DNA from: Chitinophaga varians
Lineage (GTDB): Bacteria; Bacteroidota; Bacteroidia; Chitinophagales; Chitinophagaceae
Reading direction: 5' to 3'
DNA: 64,000 nucleotides
Assembly: GCF_012641275.1 (NCBI RefSeq)
Contig: NZ_JABAIA010000001.1
Span: forward strand, 1,984,001-2,048,000
A program made the translations under genes and the position numbers. Shown in pieces: positions 8,639-18,037 of this stretch. The notes below the pieces were generated by a model. The model saw only the letters and a program-made list of their open reading frames with translations. It did not search any database and was not told where the DNA came from. Each line of letters begins with the position of its first letter. Position 1 is the stretch's first letter.

Positions 8639-9157
8639 TTAAAATAAAAATCCAGTTAACAAAGGCAGGTATTCCTTCAGCTCCTGGTGCAGGATACGAA
8701 GGGCCTTACCCATATGGTTCTCGACTGTCTTTACTGAAATATCAAGCGTCGCCGCAATTTCGGCATATTTCATCTGTTGCTGGCGGCTCAGAACAAATAC
8801 TTCCCTGCACCTGTCCGGCAGCCTGTCCAACGCCTGCTGGTACAGCCGCTCCAGCTCACGGGCCTGGTCAGTGGCCTCGGTGGCGGAGTCCCGTATCGTG
8901 CTGTAATGCGTTTCCCGGTCCACCCTCACAGTTTCCTTGCGCCACTGGCTGATCGCCGTATTCCGGATGGCGGAAAACAAGTACGCTTTCACCGGTCCGG
9001 TAATAGTGATACTATCCCGCTTTTCCCAGAGCCTTAAAAACACTTGCTGTACGACTTCCTCCGCCGCATGGGAATCTCCCATGTAGTGTGTGGCAAAGGC
9101 GACGCATTGCGCATGATTTTCCCGGAACAATGATTCGAATGACTGGAGTTCCAACAT
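8639..9157 (-). CDS. ECF RNA polymerase sigma factor of the FecI/Bacteroidota type
   Basis: 172 residues from ATG at 9157. Region 2 (about 5-75: ESLFRENHAQCVAFATHYMG, then AEEVVQQVFLRLWEKRD) binds the -10-type element and core enzyme; region 4 (about 115-165: LDRLPDRCREVFVLSRQQQMKYAEIAATLDISVKTVENHMGKALR) is the helix-turn-helix. A longer frame from a TTG at 9169 would overlap the -7 box of its own promoter, so the ATG is preferred. It heads the operon with FecR, TonB receptor and DUF4249 and very likely controls it. Transcribed divergently from pyrD. Confidence 0.93.
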   Translation of the reverse strand: MLELQSFESLFRENHAQCVAFATHYMGDSHAAEEVVQQVFLRLWEKRDSITITGPVKAYLFSAIRNTAISQWRKETVRVDRETHYSTIRDSATEATDQARELERLYQQALDRLPDRCREVFVLSRQQQMKYAEIAATLDISVKTVENHMGKALRILHQELKEYLPLLTGFLF

Positions 9158-9166
9158 GATGAGGCA

Positions 9167-9174
9167 CAAATATA
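9167..9174 (-). promoter_or_regulatory. Predicted -7 box of the sigma-factor operon
   Basis: TATATTTG on the minus strand, an exact TAnnTTTG match. The predicted start of transcription (about 4 bp beyond the box) lies only about 6 bases before the ATG at 9157. No good TTTG -33 element is seen at the usual 19-bp distance, so the promoter may need an activator or be read by an alternative sigma factor. Confidence 0.5.
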
Positions 9175-9321
9175 AACAGGATTTAAATGATTTCTGTCGA
9201 CTAATCCGACGAGTGAAAGATTTATTATGCCAATTTTTTGTTATATTTTTTAAAACGATCTTTTAAAGATAAATACCATACATGCACCTGGCAAATCAGT
9301 AGAAATCATGTAAATCCTAAT

Positions 9322-9329
9322 TATCTTTG
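9322..9329 (+). promoter_or_regulatory. Predicted -7 box of pyrD
   Basis: TATCTTTG, an exact match to the Bacteroidota -7 consensus TAnnTTTG, 8 bases before the pyrD ATG. The mRNA leader would be only about 5 bases, nearly leaderless. The -33 position shows no TTTG. Confidence 0.5.
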
Positions 9330-9337
9330 ATCCCGCA

Positions 9338-10363
9338 ATGTATCAGCTAATCAAAAAAATCCTCTTCCGCGCTCAGCCGGAAAAGATCCACCACACTGTG
9401 ATGCGTGGAATGAAAATAATTTATGCGCTCCCTTTTGGCAAAAATGTACTGCGCGCCTTTTGTGACGTTAAAACAAAAGGGCTGGAAAGGGAACTGTTTG
9501 GCCTTCACTTTTCCAATCCGGTAGGACTGGCCGCCGGATTTGACAAAGACGCCAAATATATCGATGAACTGGCCTGCCTCGGGTTCGGCTTTGTAGAAAT
9601 CGGTACGGTGACCCCGCTGGCACAACCAGGCAACGACCAGCCACGACTGTTCCGTCTTCCGGCAGACCAGGCCCTGATCAACCGTATGGGCTTTAATAAC
9701 GAAGGCGCCGCAGCTGCTGCAAAAAGACTGCGCCACAAAAAATCAAATATTATTGTCGGTGGCAACATCGGTAAAAATAAAAACACCCCTAACGAAGAAG
9801 CGGTAAGCGACTACGAAAAATGTTTCCATGCGCTTTATGACGTGGCCGACTACTTCGTGGTCAACGTCAGCTCTCCCAATACCCCTAACCTGCGGGCATT
9901 ACAGGAGAAAGAACCACTGAAACAGCTGCTGCACCATCTGCAACTGCTTAACGCGCAAAAGCTGAAACCGAAACCCATCCTGTTAAAAATAGCACCGGAC
10001 CTTACCAACGAACAACTGGACGATATTATCGAGATTGTACAGGAAACCAAACTGGCAGGCATTGTGGCTACCAATACCACTATCAGCCGGGAAGGACTGG
10101 CCACTCCGGCGGCCACCATCGCGGAAATGGGGGCAGGCGGACTTAGCGGGCTTCCGGTAAGGGAGAAAGCTACCGCCGTTATTAAATATATACACCAGCG
10201 CAGCCACGGCACTATTCCCATCATCGCGGCCGGCGGTATATTCACCGCGGCGGATGCACAGGAGAAACTGGACGCCGGCGCGTCCCTGGTACAAGTGTAT
10301 ACCGGCTTCATCTACGAAGGCCCTACCATCGTGAAGAAAATATGTGCCGGCCTGCGCAGATAA
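9338..10363 (+). CDS. pyrD: Dihydroorotate dehydrogenase (quinone), class 2
   Basis: 341 residues. Oxidises dihydroorotate to orotate in pyrimidine synthesis, passing electrons through FMN to the membrane quinone pool. Motifs: a short N-terminal membrane-associating helix (about 1-40, with [12 protein letters not shown]), [19 protein letters not shown] and [20 protein letters not shown] for FMN binding, RMGFNNEGA, the catalytic loop [13 protein letters not shown] with the class 2 serine base, KIAPDL, NTTISR, and phosphate-binding GAGGLSG and IAAGGIF. Length is typical of the family. It stands alone and is divergent from the ECF sigma gene; terC follows after 24 bp and may be co-transcribed. 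Confidence 0.96.
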   Translation: MYQLIKKILFRAQPEKIHHTVMRGMKIIYALPFGKNVLRAFCDVKTKGLERELFGLHFSNPVGLAAGFDKDAKYIDELACLGFGFVEIGTVTPLAQPGNDQPRLFRLPADQALINRMGFNNEGAAAAAKRLRHKKSNIIVGGNIGKNKNTPNEEAVSDYEKCFHALYDVADYFVVNVSSPNTPNLRALQEKEPLKQLLHHLQLLNAQKLKPKPILLKIAPDLTNEQLDDIIEIVQETKLAGIVATNTTISREGLATPAATIAEMGAGGLSGLPVREKATAVIKYIHQRSHGTIPIIAAGGIFTAADAQEKLDAGASLVQVYTGFIYEGPTIVKKICAGLRR

Positions 10364-10387
10364 GGCAGCATCTCAAATACAACCTAT

Positions 10388-11176
10388 ATGGAACAATTTC
10401 TGACGGCTGAATCGATCATCAGCCTTTTGACGCTGGTGCTCATGGAAGTGGTATTGGGCATCGACAATGTGATCTTCGTTTCCATTGTCATGAACCGTCT
10501 GCCAGCAGAAAAACGTCCTGCGGCCCGCCGCATCTGGATGCTCACCGGCATCGCTGTACGCATTATCCTCCTCCTTTGCATCGGCTACATCGTCAGGGCC
10601 GTAAACCCGCTGTTCCACATCGGCAGCCACGGTTTCAGCCTGCGCGACCTCATCATGCTCGGTGGCGGCCTTTTCCTGCTCATCAAAACCACCCTCGAAA
10701 TCCACCACAAACTGGAAGGCGAGGAAGAAACCACCGGACCAGCCGTCAACGGCAACAAACCCGCCGTCTCCATGCTCAACGTGGTAGGCCAGATCATTGT
10801 CATCGATACGGTGTTCTCCTTCGACAGTATCATCACCGCGGTAGGCCTGGCCAAACAAGTGCCCATCATGATCATCGCGGTGGTGATCGCCATGATCGTC
10901 ATGTTCCTGTTCGCACCCCGCATCAGTGACTTTATCCACAAACATCCCACCCTTAAAATGCTGGCCCTTTCCTTCCTCGTGATGGTAGGCGCCATCCTTA
11001 TTGTAGAAGGCTGGGACGCAGAGAAAGCACACGACCTGCACCTGAAGAACTATGTCTACTTTGCCATGGCTTTCTCCTTTGGCGTGGAAATGCTGAATAT
11101 GCGCGTACGGAAAGGACACGGCCATCCGGTGGAACTAAAAGAGCCTACCCTCAAACCGGGGGACAAACAACACTAA
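10388..11176 (+). CDS. TerC-family integral membrane protein
   Basis: 262 residues with about seven hydrophobic helices. The N-terminal signature EVVLGIDNVIFVSIVMNRLP and the internal DTVFSFDSIITAVGLAKQ carry the conserved acidic residues in membrane segments that mark the TerC/YoaE/Alx family, linked to metal-ion (manganese, calcium) export and protein metalation at the membrane. A His-rich cytosolic loop (IHHKLEGEEETTGPAVNG) separates helices 3 and 4. It starts 24 bp after pyrD and ends just before a strong bidirectional terminator. The ion handled cannot be told from sequence. Confidence 0.9.
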   Translation: MEQFLTAESIISLLTLVLMEVVLGIDNVIFVSIVMNRLPAEKRPAARRIWMLTGIAVRIILLLCIGYIVRAVNPLFHIGSHGFSLRDLIMLGGGLFLLIKTTLEIHHKLEGEEETTGPAVNGNKPAVSMLNVVGQIIVIDTVFSFDSIITAVGLAKQVPIMIIAVVIAMIVMFLFAPRISDFIHKHPTLKMLALSFLVMVGAILIVEGWDAEKAHDLHLKNYVYFAMAFSFGVEMLNMRVRKGHGHPVELKEPTLKPGDKQH

Positions 11177-11189
11177 TCAAACATCTGCC

Positions 11190-11240
11190 TGATAAAAAAG
11201 GAAAGCCCGGAACAATGTTCCGGGCTTTCCTTTTTTATCA
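11190..11240. terminator. Bidirectional terminator between terC and rsmE
   Basis: A perfect 25-bp inverted repeat (11190-11214 with 11216-11240, one unpaired base). It has a GC core (AAAGCCCGGAACA) flanked by A6 on the left and T6 on the right, so it works for both converging transcripts. Confidence 0.95.
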
Positions 11241-11254
11241 GTATAGCTGATTTG

Positions 11255-11977
11255 TTATTCCGGAGAACCGGTATTCAGCATATTCATCATCGTTACAGAT
11301 ACCATTCCCGCAGTCTCTGTCCGCAGCCGGTTCCTCCCCAGCGACACCGGCTCAAAACCCTTGTCCAGCGCCAGTTGTATCTCTTCCGGCGTAAAGTCGC
11401 CCTCCGGCCCGATCAGGATAATGGTATCTTTTCCGGGTTGAAAATGATGTACCAGCTCCCTTTTTTGTCCGGGCAAACAGTGAGCGATCAGCCGCTGCGG
11501 GTCAGTATTGGTGGTTACCACCTTCTCAAACGGCTGCGGCTCCAGCAGCTCCGGCAGGTAAAACTGCTGCGATTGCAACATGGCCGATACCAGGATGTTT
11601 TGCAGCCTCTCCGCTTTGATCTTCTCTTTCTCCGTACGGTGGCTCACCAGCGGAATGATCGTCTGAATACCTATTTCAGCGGCCTTTTCCAGAAACCATT
11701 CGATCCGGGATGTATTTTTAGTAAACGAAATGGCTATACGAAGTACCGGTGACGGCGCCGGCAACGTATCACACCCGGTGATCCGTACCCCGCAACGCTT
11801 ACGGTTGTCATCCGTGATCACAGCATGAAAACGGTGCCCACGGCCATCAGCCAACAATACCTCATCGCCGTTTTCATGCCGGAGCACCTGTATACAATAC
11901 TTGGAAGTGTCTTCATTCATTGTATAAGCTGCCGCGTCTGCAGCAATATCCGGCGCATAAAAGATAGGCTTGTCCAT
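11255..11977 (-). CDS. rsmE: 16S rRNA m3U1498 methyltransferase
   Basis: 240 residues. Methylates N3 of U1498 in 16S rRNA using SAM. An N-terminal PUA-like domain (about 1-75, with HVLRHENGDEVLLADGRG) is followed by the SPOUT methyltransferase fold. The fold carries the trefoil-knot motifs IGPEGDFTPEEI and SLGRNRLRTETAG, which bind SAM, plus the earlier KNTSRIEWFLEKAAEIG segment. Full length for the family. The product is cytoplasmic. The gene lies 36 bp downstream of the MATE gene on the same strand and may be co-transcribed with it. Confidence 0.95.
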   Translation of the reverse strand: MDKPIFYAPDIAADAAAYTMNEDTSKYCIQVLRHENGDEVLLADGRGHRFHAVITDDNRKRCGVRITGCDTLPAPSPVLRIAISFTKNTSRIEWFLEKAAEIGIQTIIPLVSHRTEKEKIKAERLQNILVSAMLQSQQFYLPELLEPQPFEKVVTTNTDPQRLIAHCLPGQKRELVHHFQPGKDTIILIGPEGDFTPEEIQLALDKGFEPVSLGRNRLRTETAGMVSVTMMNMLNTGSPE

Positions 11978-12013
11978 GGGCGCAAAGATAAAACCATTTG
12001 GGATTTTAAAATC

Positions 12014-13366
12014 CTAACTGGTCGCTACGAGCTTGCGGCTTTTGATATGGAAACGGAAAAACAACAATACAGAAGCGGTCAGCAGGCCCAGTAACAACGC
12101 CCACCATACACCTTCTACGCCGTAGCCCATTTTTATGCCCAGTACGTAACCCAATGGGATACCAATACCCCAGTAAGCCAGCAACGTAATGAACGTAGGC
12201 ATCTTCACATCGCCGAGGCCACGGAGAATGCCCAGTCCCACTACCTGCGTGCCGTCAAATAACTGGAAGAAAGCAGCAATCACCAACAACCCGGCAGCAA
12301 TGGTTATCACCTGCGGGTCGTTGATATACATGGCAGGCAACAGGTTTTTAAATAACATGAACATCAGCGCGGTGGTGCCCATCAGCACCAGCACCATATG
12401 GTAACTGGCGATGGCGGAATGGCGCAGGGCGTGATAATCTTTCTTTCCGAAGTTGTTGCCGCTCTTGATACCGGCCGCCGCGGAGATGCCGCTGGCCATC
12501 ATGTAGGTCATGGCTGCCAGGCTGAGCGCAATCTGGTGCGCCGCCAGCTCGGCAGCGCCCATCCAGCCTACGATCACGGCAGCGCCGCTGAAAGCGCTGA
12601 TCTCGAAAATATATTGCAGGGCCACTGGTGTACCGATGCCCAGGATTTTTTTGACAGATGTCCATTCCAGGTGCCGGAAACCGAAGGATTGCAGGTAAGG
12701 TTTGAAACGGGGCGACTTCAATACATAAAAAGACATGGTAATGCCCATGATCAGGCGGTCGGTGAAAGTGGCGATACCCACACCCACTACGCCCATACGT
12801 GGCATACCAAAGAGACCGTATACCAGCGTGATACCGATGATGATATTGATGACGTTACCGATAATACTGATGTTCATGGCCTGACGGGTAAAGCCCAGTC
12901 CTTCCGCAAACTGTTTGAATGACAAAAACAACATCAGCGGGATAAAGGAAAAACCCAGGTAACGCAGGAAAGGGCGGGCCTGAGCCGCCACATCGGCTTC
13001 CTGTTTCAGTAATTCAAGATGGCTGCTGCCGAAATAAATAACTGTTGACAACAGAAAACCCACTACCATATTGATGATGAGGCTGTGGCTCAACAGGTGG
13101 CCGATGGCTTTTTTGTTGCCACGGCCGTTCTCCTGTGCAATCAACGGCGTAAGGCCATAGGACATGCCGATGCCTGTCACCATAAAAATACTGAACAGGC
13201 TGTTGCCCAGCGATACCGCTGCCAGCGGCACTTTCCCGGTGTGGCCAATGATAATGCTGTCTGACAGCGCCACCAATGTGTGCCCTAGCTGGGAAATAAC
13301 AACAGGATAGGCTAAATGGAAATTGTCCTTGTAATAATGCCTGTATTTTAAATAGAGCTGTTTCAT
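12014..13366 (-). CDS. MATE-family multidrug/cation exporter
   Basis: 450 residues, twelve predicted membrane helices in two six-helix halves, as expected for Na+- or H+-coupled MATE exporters of the NorM/DinF type. Typical phrases: HLAYPVVISQLGHTLVALSDSIIIGHTGKVPLAAVSLGNSLF in helix 1-2 and, in the second half, EISAFSGAAVIVGWMGAAELAAHQIAL. The short cytosolic C-terminus is basic. Substrate unknown. It is on the minus strand between dnaB and rsmE; a terminator separates it from dnaB. Confidence 0.93.
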   Translation of the reverse strand: MKQLYLKYRHYYKDNFHLAYPVVISQLGHTLVALSDSIIIGHTGKVPLAAVSLGNSLFSIFMVTGIGMSYGLTPLIAQENGRGNKKAIGHLLSHSLIINMVVGFLLSTVIYFGSSHLELLKQEADVAAQARPFLRYLGFSFIPLMLFLSFKQFAEGLGFTRQAMNISIIGNVINIIIGITLVYGLFGMPRMGVVGVGIATFTDRLIMGITMSFYVLKSPRFKPYLQSFGFRHLEWTSVKKILGIGTPVALQYIFEISAFSGAAVIVGWMGAAELAAHQIALSLAAMTYMMASGISAAAGIKSGNNFGKKDYHALRHSAIASYHMVLVLMGTTALMFMLFKNLLPAMYINDPQVITIAAGLLVIAAFFQLFDGTQVVGLGILRGLGDVKMPTFITLLAYWGIGIPLGYVLGIKMGYGVEGVWWALLLGLLTASVLLFFRFHIKSRKLVATS

Positions 13367-13439
13367 TGATTCATCTGATTAATGTAAAATTTAAGCAGGG
13401 TAAATTATTCTGATAGTGATAAATTTATCCGGTGCCAAC

Positions 13440-13471
13440 AAAAAGGCCGGCGATCTGGTGATGCCGGCCTT
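13440..13471 (-). terminator. Terminator of dnaB
   Basis: Stem AAGGCCGGC (13443-13451) pairing with GCCGGCCTT (13463-13471). On the minus strand it is followed by TTTTT, so it ends leftward transcripts from dnaB. Confidence 0.8.
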
Positions 13472-13493
13472 AAAGCAAATATCGTTACAGGTG

Positions 13494-15059
13494 CTAAAAC
13501 GGTGCATCTTCAAAACCTTCGTCAAAGTTCATGTCATTCATTTTGGAGCCCTTCTGTATGTACAGCTTCGCCTCATCATTGCCGCCACCCTGTGGACGGG
13601 AGATGCCGGTGAAAGGGTTGCCGCCGCCACCGGGGTTTTCCAGGCTGCCATCATCTTCAAAGCGCTGGAACTCCAGTACTGCCCTTAATTTGATGGTATC
13701 CAGCTGACCGTTACGGTGTTTCGCGATACGAACGTGGGTTTCACCTTTATTGGACTCACCCATTTCGTTGGCGTTGATCTCATAGTATTCAGGGCGGTAC
13801 AGGAACATTACCATGTCGGCATCCTGTTCGATCGCACCAGATTCACGGAGGTCACTCAACTGCGGCATTTTATTACCGTCTTTACGTTTTTCCACATCAC
13901 GGCTCAACTGGGAGAGGGCGATCACCGGTACCATCAACTCTTTCGCGAGGCCTTTCAGGTCACGGGAGATTTTACTGATCTCCTGTTCGCGGTTGGAGCC
14001 TCTGCCATCGCCGCTGCCGCTCATCAGCTGCAGGTAGTCGATGATGATTACGCCTACGCCGTGGTTATGTACCAGTCGCCGGCATTTGGCCCTTAGCTCA
14101 AAGATGTTGAGTGCCGGGGTGTCATCGATAAAGATGGGTGCTTTTGCCAGGCGTTCTATACCGTGGGTCATCAGCTTCTTCATCTCATATTCTTCCAGTT
14201 TACCACGGGATATTTTCTCCAGTTTGATTTCCGATTCCGCCGAGAGGATACGTTGTACGATCTGGCCGGAGGACATCTCCAAAGAGAACACCGCAGCCCC
14301 TTTCGGGAAGCGGGGGTGAAGCGCTGCGTTACGGGCGAGGTTCAGCGCGAAGGCGGTCTTACCTACGGAAGGACGGGCCGCAATGATGATAAGGTCGGTA
14401 GACTGCCAGCCGTAGGTCACTTTGTCGAGCGACGGGAAGCCGGAAGGCACACCGGTAATATCATCGCCTTTATTACGCAGGTCCTCGATACGTTTCATGG
14501 TGTTTACCAGAACGCGGTCGATGGAGTCGTAGTTTTTACGCAGGTGATTATTGGTGATCTCGAAAAGCTTGGATTCGGCACTGTCAAGCAGGTCAAACAC
14601 GTCTGCCGTATCTTCGTAAGATTCGGTAAGGATCTCTCCGGAAATGCGGATCAGCTCCCGCTGAATGAATTTCTGCAGGATAATACGGGCGTGCGCTTCG
14701 ATGTTGGCCGAAGACACTACCGCATTGGTGAGTTTCATCACGGTAAAAGGGCCGCCTACCGCTTCCAGTGAGCCCATAGACTTCAGCTCTTCTGTTACGG
14801 TGAGAATGTCCACCGGCATCGATTTTGATGCCAGACGGGTCATGGCAGAGAATATCAGCTGGTGTGCCTCCACATAAAAACACTCGCCTTTCAATATTTC
14901 CACAACAATATCAAAAGCACCTTTTTCCAGCATGATGGCTCCCAAAACAGCTTCTTCCAATTCTTTAGCCTGTGGTGGTATCTTGCCATACACCAAGGAT
15001 GATACCTCAATGGCCGGCTTTCTGCGAACATTGCGGTCCTTCTTAAGATTGAGATCCAT
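13494..15059 (-). CDS. dnaB: Replicative DNA helicase DnaB
   Basis: 521 residues. The N-terminal domain (about 25-130: KIPPQAKELEEAVLGAIML) mediates hexamer collar and primase contacts, a linker follows, and the RecA-like motor domain (about 200-470) has Walker A (ARPSVGKT, 228-235), Walker B (VIIIDYLQLM), ALSQLSRDVEKR and the arginine-finger region near KHRNGQ. A Gly/Asn-rich C-terminal tail (NPGGGGNPFTGISRP) is common in this phylum. It unwinds DNA at replication forks. It lies next to a DnaA-box cluster at 15266-15358, in the position expected for a gene close to an origin. A TTAGTTTG -7-like element lies upstream near 15190. Confidence 0.97.
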   Translation of the reverse strand: MDLNLKKDRNVRRKPAIEVSSLVYGKIPPQAKELEEAVLGAIMLEKGAFDIVVEILKGECFYVEAHQLIFSAMTRLASKSMPVDILTVTEELKSMGSLEAVGGPFTVMKLTNAVVSSANIEAHARIILQKFIQRELIRISGEILTESYEDTADVFDLLDSAESKLFEITNNHLRKNYDSIDRVLVNTMKRIEDLRNKGDDITGVPSGFPSLDKVTYGWQSTDLIIIAARPSVGKTAFALNLARNAALHPRFPKGAAVFSLEMSSGQIVQRILSAESEIKLEKISRGKLEEYEMKKLMTHGIERLAKAPIFIDDTPALNIFELRAKCRRLVHNHGVGVIIIDYLQLMSGSGDGRGSNREQEISKISRDLKGLAKELMVPVIALSQLSRDVEKRKDGNKMPQLSDLRESGAIEQDADMVMFLYRPEYYEINANEMGESNKGETHVRIAKHRNGQLDTIKLRAVLEFQRFEDDGSLENPGGGGNPFTGISRPQGGGNDEAKLYIQKGSKMNDMNFDEGFEDAPF

Positions 15060-15194
15060 TTATGGTCAGCGTATTAAAAAAAGTTAATAAAAGGTTACAG
15101 TCAATGGGCCTTTCCGGTATTTATTTGCATTATTCCTGTATCCCGGCAACATTTGCCGCTTTAAGAAATTGTAAATTTTCTCGAGCCGTACAAA

Positions 15195-15385
15195 CTAAGG
15201 TAAAGGCATTTTTTTAATTAACCTTTTTTATTTGACGACTAAATTTATTAAACCCCACGCACAGGTTATCCACCATCCATGAGCGGGTTATCCACCGGAC
15301 AACAACAGTTATCCACCAAAAACCGGAAAAACCACATGCAAAGGTCTGATTATTCACACACATTGTGTAAAAAAGATTTTCACAT
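15195..15385. other. Candidate replication origin or DnaA-controlled region
   Basis: Within the 521-bp gap between divergent dnaB and pheT. An AT-rich tract (about 15200-15255, runs of T and A) is followed by three identical TTATCCACC sites at 15266-15274, 15288-15296 and 15309-15317 (22 and 21 bp apart, about two helical turns), all on the plus strand. A TTATTCACA site at 15350-15358, a perfect TTATnCACA DnaA box, follows, then a one-mismatch reverse box near 15365. The rest of the gap (15385-15580) has no gene, only the ATTACGAATT-type repeat at 15518-15545. Genes flanking the site point away from it. Origin function is inference. Confidence 0.55.
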
Positions 15386-15517
15386 TGCCGTGAAACGCCG
15401 CTACCAGGCCGCCGGGAACGTTGACCAGGCAGGCCTATACGGGAAAACAGGCGCCGGAAAACCGCTATCCATCCCTCCTCAGGGACAATTTTTCCCGGTA
15501 ATCACCGGCTAAACCGC

Positions 15518-15545
15518 TAATTCGCAATTCGTAATTTGTAATTCT
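15518..15545. repeat. AT-rich intergenic repeat, AATTACAAATTACGAATT family
   Basis: Positions 15526-15543 are the reverse complement of 38324-38341, an 18-base identity between two unrelated intergenic regions. A related version lies at 43991-44020. It sits just before pheT. Confidence 0.6.
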
Positions 15546-15580
15546 TTAACTTTACGCTTCTTTATAAACCAAGCAGACAA

Positions 15581-18031
15581 ATGACGATTTCATACAACTG
15601 GCTTTGTGAGTATTTGCCGGTCAAACCTACACCGGAGGAACTGTCCACCATCCTGACAAGAATAGGCCTGGAAGTTGAGAGCCTTGAAAAGTTCGAGGCG
15701 GTAAAGGGCAGTCTGGCCGGCTTGGTAGTGGGTGAAGTGCTGACAGCCGAAAAGCACCCCAATGCTGACAAACTGAAACTGACCACTGTAAACACCGGCA
15801 ACGGTGAACCGCTGCACATTGTTTGCGGCGCTCCCAACGTGGCCGTGGGCCAGAAAGTAGTGGTAGCCCCCATCGGCACTACTATCTATCCGCTGGATGG
15901 CGAGCCCCTCACCATGAAAAAAGCAAAAATCCGTGGCGAAGAAAGCCAGGGCATGATCTGTGCTGAAGATGAAATTGGCCTGGGCAACAGCCACGCCGGT
16001 ATCATGGTGCTGGACGCCTCCCTGCAACCCGGAACACCCGCCGCAGATATATTCAAACCGGTACAGGACTGGATCTACGAGATAGGTCTTACGCCCAACC
16101 GTATGGACGCTATGAGCCATATCGGCGTAGCGAAAGACGTGTGCGCTTTCCTCAATAACCTGGAACATACCAGCAAATACCAGGTACAACTGCCGGAAAT
16201 AAAAGCCCTGCCTGCCGCAGCGGCCCCTCTTCCGATCAGCGTGACCATCGACAATACCGATGCCTGCCCGCGTTACAGCGGCATCAGCATCACCGGCGTG
16301 ACCGTGGCGCCTTCTCCGGAATGGCTGAAAAACCACCTGCAGGCCATCGGCGTGCGCCCTATTAATAATATTGTGGACATCACCAACTTTGTACTGCATG
16401 AGACCGGCCAACCGCTGCACGCTTTCGACGCGTCAGCCGTTAAAGGCAATGCCGTAGTGGTGAAGAACCTGCCACAGGACACCGTATTTGTTACCCTCGA
16501 CGAAAAAGAGCGGAAACTGGACGCTACCGACCTGATGATCTGTAACGGCGCCGGCGAAGGCATGTGCATTGCCGGTGTTTTCGGCGGACTGCATTCCGGC
16601 GTAAGCGACAGCACTCAAAATATCTTCCTGGAGAGCGCCTTCTTTACTGCCGGTGGTATCCGTACCACTTCCTTCCGGCATGGTCTCCGCACCGATGCCG
16701 CCACCCGCTTTGAAAAAGGGGTGGACATCTCCAATACGGTATTTGCCCTGCAACGCGCCGCCGCACTGATTTGTGAGCTGGCCGGCGGTAAAGCGGCTTC
16801 CGATATCGTGGACGTATATCCGTTGCCTAAAGTGAAAACACAGGTGGAAACCACCTACGCCTATATCCACAAACTCAGTGGCAGCAGGTATGCACCGGAA
16901 AAAATCAAAAACATTCTGACCAGCCTTGGTTTTGAACTCATTTCCGAAACAGTGGACGTGATGGCGCAAACCCCGGAAAAACTGCGGGTGGCCGTACCTT
17001 TCAGCAAACCGGACATCAGCCTTCCTGCGGACCTCGTAGAGGAAATTATGCGGATAGACGGTCTCGATAATATTGAAATCCCGTCCCACATCACCATTGC
17101 CCCTTCCATGGCCTCACAGCCGGATGAAGAAGGCATCCGTGAAAAAGTGGCCAACTACCTGGCCGGCAACGGTTTCCATGAAATTTTCACCAACTCCATC
17201 ACCAACAGCAAATACTATACGCCGGAAGTGCTGGAGCATACCGTGAAAATGATGAACAGCCTCACCGTGGAACTGGACGTAATGCGCCCTTCCATGTTGG
17301 AAACAGGCCTGGAAAGCATTTCCCACAACCTGAACCGTAAGAACGAAGACCTGTTCTTCTTCGAATTCGGAAAAACCTATAAAGTACTGGAGAAAGGATA
17401 TGCCGAGAACAATCACCTCGTGTTATACCTCACCGGCAAACGTACCGCAGAAACCTGGATGCATAAATCCACTCCCGTGGATTTCTACGACCTGAAAGGT
17501 TTTGTGGTAAATGTACTGAAACAGCTGGGCTACCAGCAGTTCCAATGGGTGGAAAGCACCGAAGCCGGTCTGCTGCCAGCCTGGGACATTAAAGTCAAAA
17601 ATCAGGTGGTAGTGACCCTCGGAGGCGTTACCACACAGAAACTGAAGCAGTTCGATATTAAACAGCCGGTATGGTATGCCACTTTTAATTGGGATAAAAT
17701 ACTCGGACTCTTGCAAAAAAGTGATAACTTTTACAAGGAAATTCCACGCTTCCCTGCCGTAAGGAGAGACCTGGCGCTGGTGCTGGACAAACAGGTGCGG
17801 TTTGCAGCCGTAGAGGCCGCTGCCCGTGCAGTAAAATCAGCACTGCTGAAGGACATCAACCTCTTCGACGTATTTGAAAGCGAGAAGCTGGGAGCCAATA
17901 AAAAATCGTACGCTGTAAGCTTTACCTTCCTGGACACCCAAAAAACCCTGACAGACAAAGAAATTGACGGGGTGATGGACAAGCTGGTAAAAACTTTCGA
18001 GACACAGTTACAAGCAGAAATACGGAGATAA
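15581..18031 (+). CDS. pheT: Phenylalanyl-tRNA synthetase beta subunit
   Basis: 816 residues, matching the bacterial long form. Partner of PheS in the (alpha-beta)2 enzyme that charges tRNA-Phe. Order: N-terminal substrate-like start (MTISYNWLCEYLP), EMAP/tRNA-binding OB domain (about 40-150, with HPNADKLKLTTVN and MICAEDEIGLG), B3/B4 editing domain (about 210-400, with PRYSGISITGV, GVRPINNIVDITNFV and CIAGVFGG), B5 domain, catalytic-like core (RPSMLETGLESISHNLNRK) and C-terminal FDX-ACB anticodon-binding domain (RFPAVRRDLALVLDKQV to the end). pheS is not adjacent. Cytoplasmic. Confidence 0.97.
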   Translation: MTISYNWLCEYLPVKPTPEELSTILTRIGLEVESLEKFEAVKGSLAGLVVGEVLTAEKHPNADKLKLTTVNTGNGEPLHIVCGAPNVAVGQKVVVAPIGTTIYPLDGEPLTMKKAKIRGEESQGMICAEDEIGLGNSHAGIMVLDASLQPGTPAADIFKPVQDWIYEIGLTPNRMDAMSHIGVAKDVCAFLNNLEHTSKYQVQLPEIKALPAAAAPLPISVTIDNTDACPRYSGISITGVTVAPSPEWLKNHLQAIGVRPINNIVDITNFVLHETGQPLHAFDASAVKGNAVVVKNLPQDTVFVTLDEKERKLDATDLMICNGAGEGMCIAGVFGGLHSGVSDSTQNIFLESAFFTAGGIRTTSFRHGLRTDAATRFEKGVDISNTVFALQRAAALICELAGGKAASDIVDVYPLPKVKTQVETTYAYIHKLSGSRYAPEKIKNILTSLGFELISETVDVMAQTPEKLRVAVPFSKPDISLPADLVEEIMRIDGLDNIEIPSHITIAPSMASQPDEEGIREKVANYLAGNGFHEIFTNSITNSKYYTPEVLEHTVKMMNSLTVELDVMRPSMLETGLESISHNLNRKNEDLFFFEFGKTYKVLEKGYAENNHLVLYLTGKRTAETWMHKSTPVDFYDLKGFVVNVLKQLGYQQFQWVESTEAGLLPAWDIKVKNQVVVTLGGVTTQKLKQFDIKQPVWYATFNWDKILGLLQKSDNFYKEIPRFPAVRRDLALVLDKQVRFAAVEAAARAVKSALLKDINLFDVFESEKLGANKKSYAVSFTFLDTQKTLTDKEIDGVMDKLVKTFETQLQAEIRR

Positions 18032-18037
18032 TTTTCG

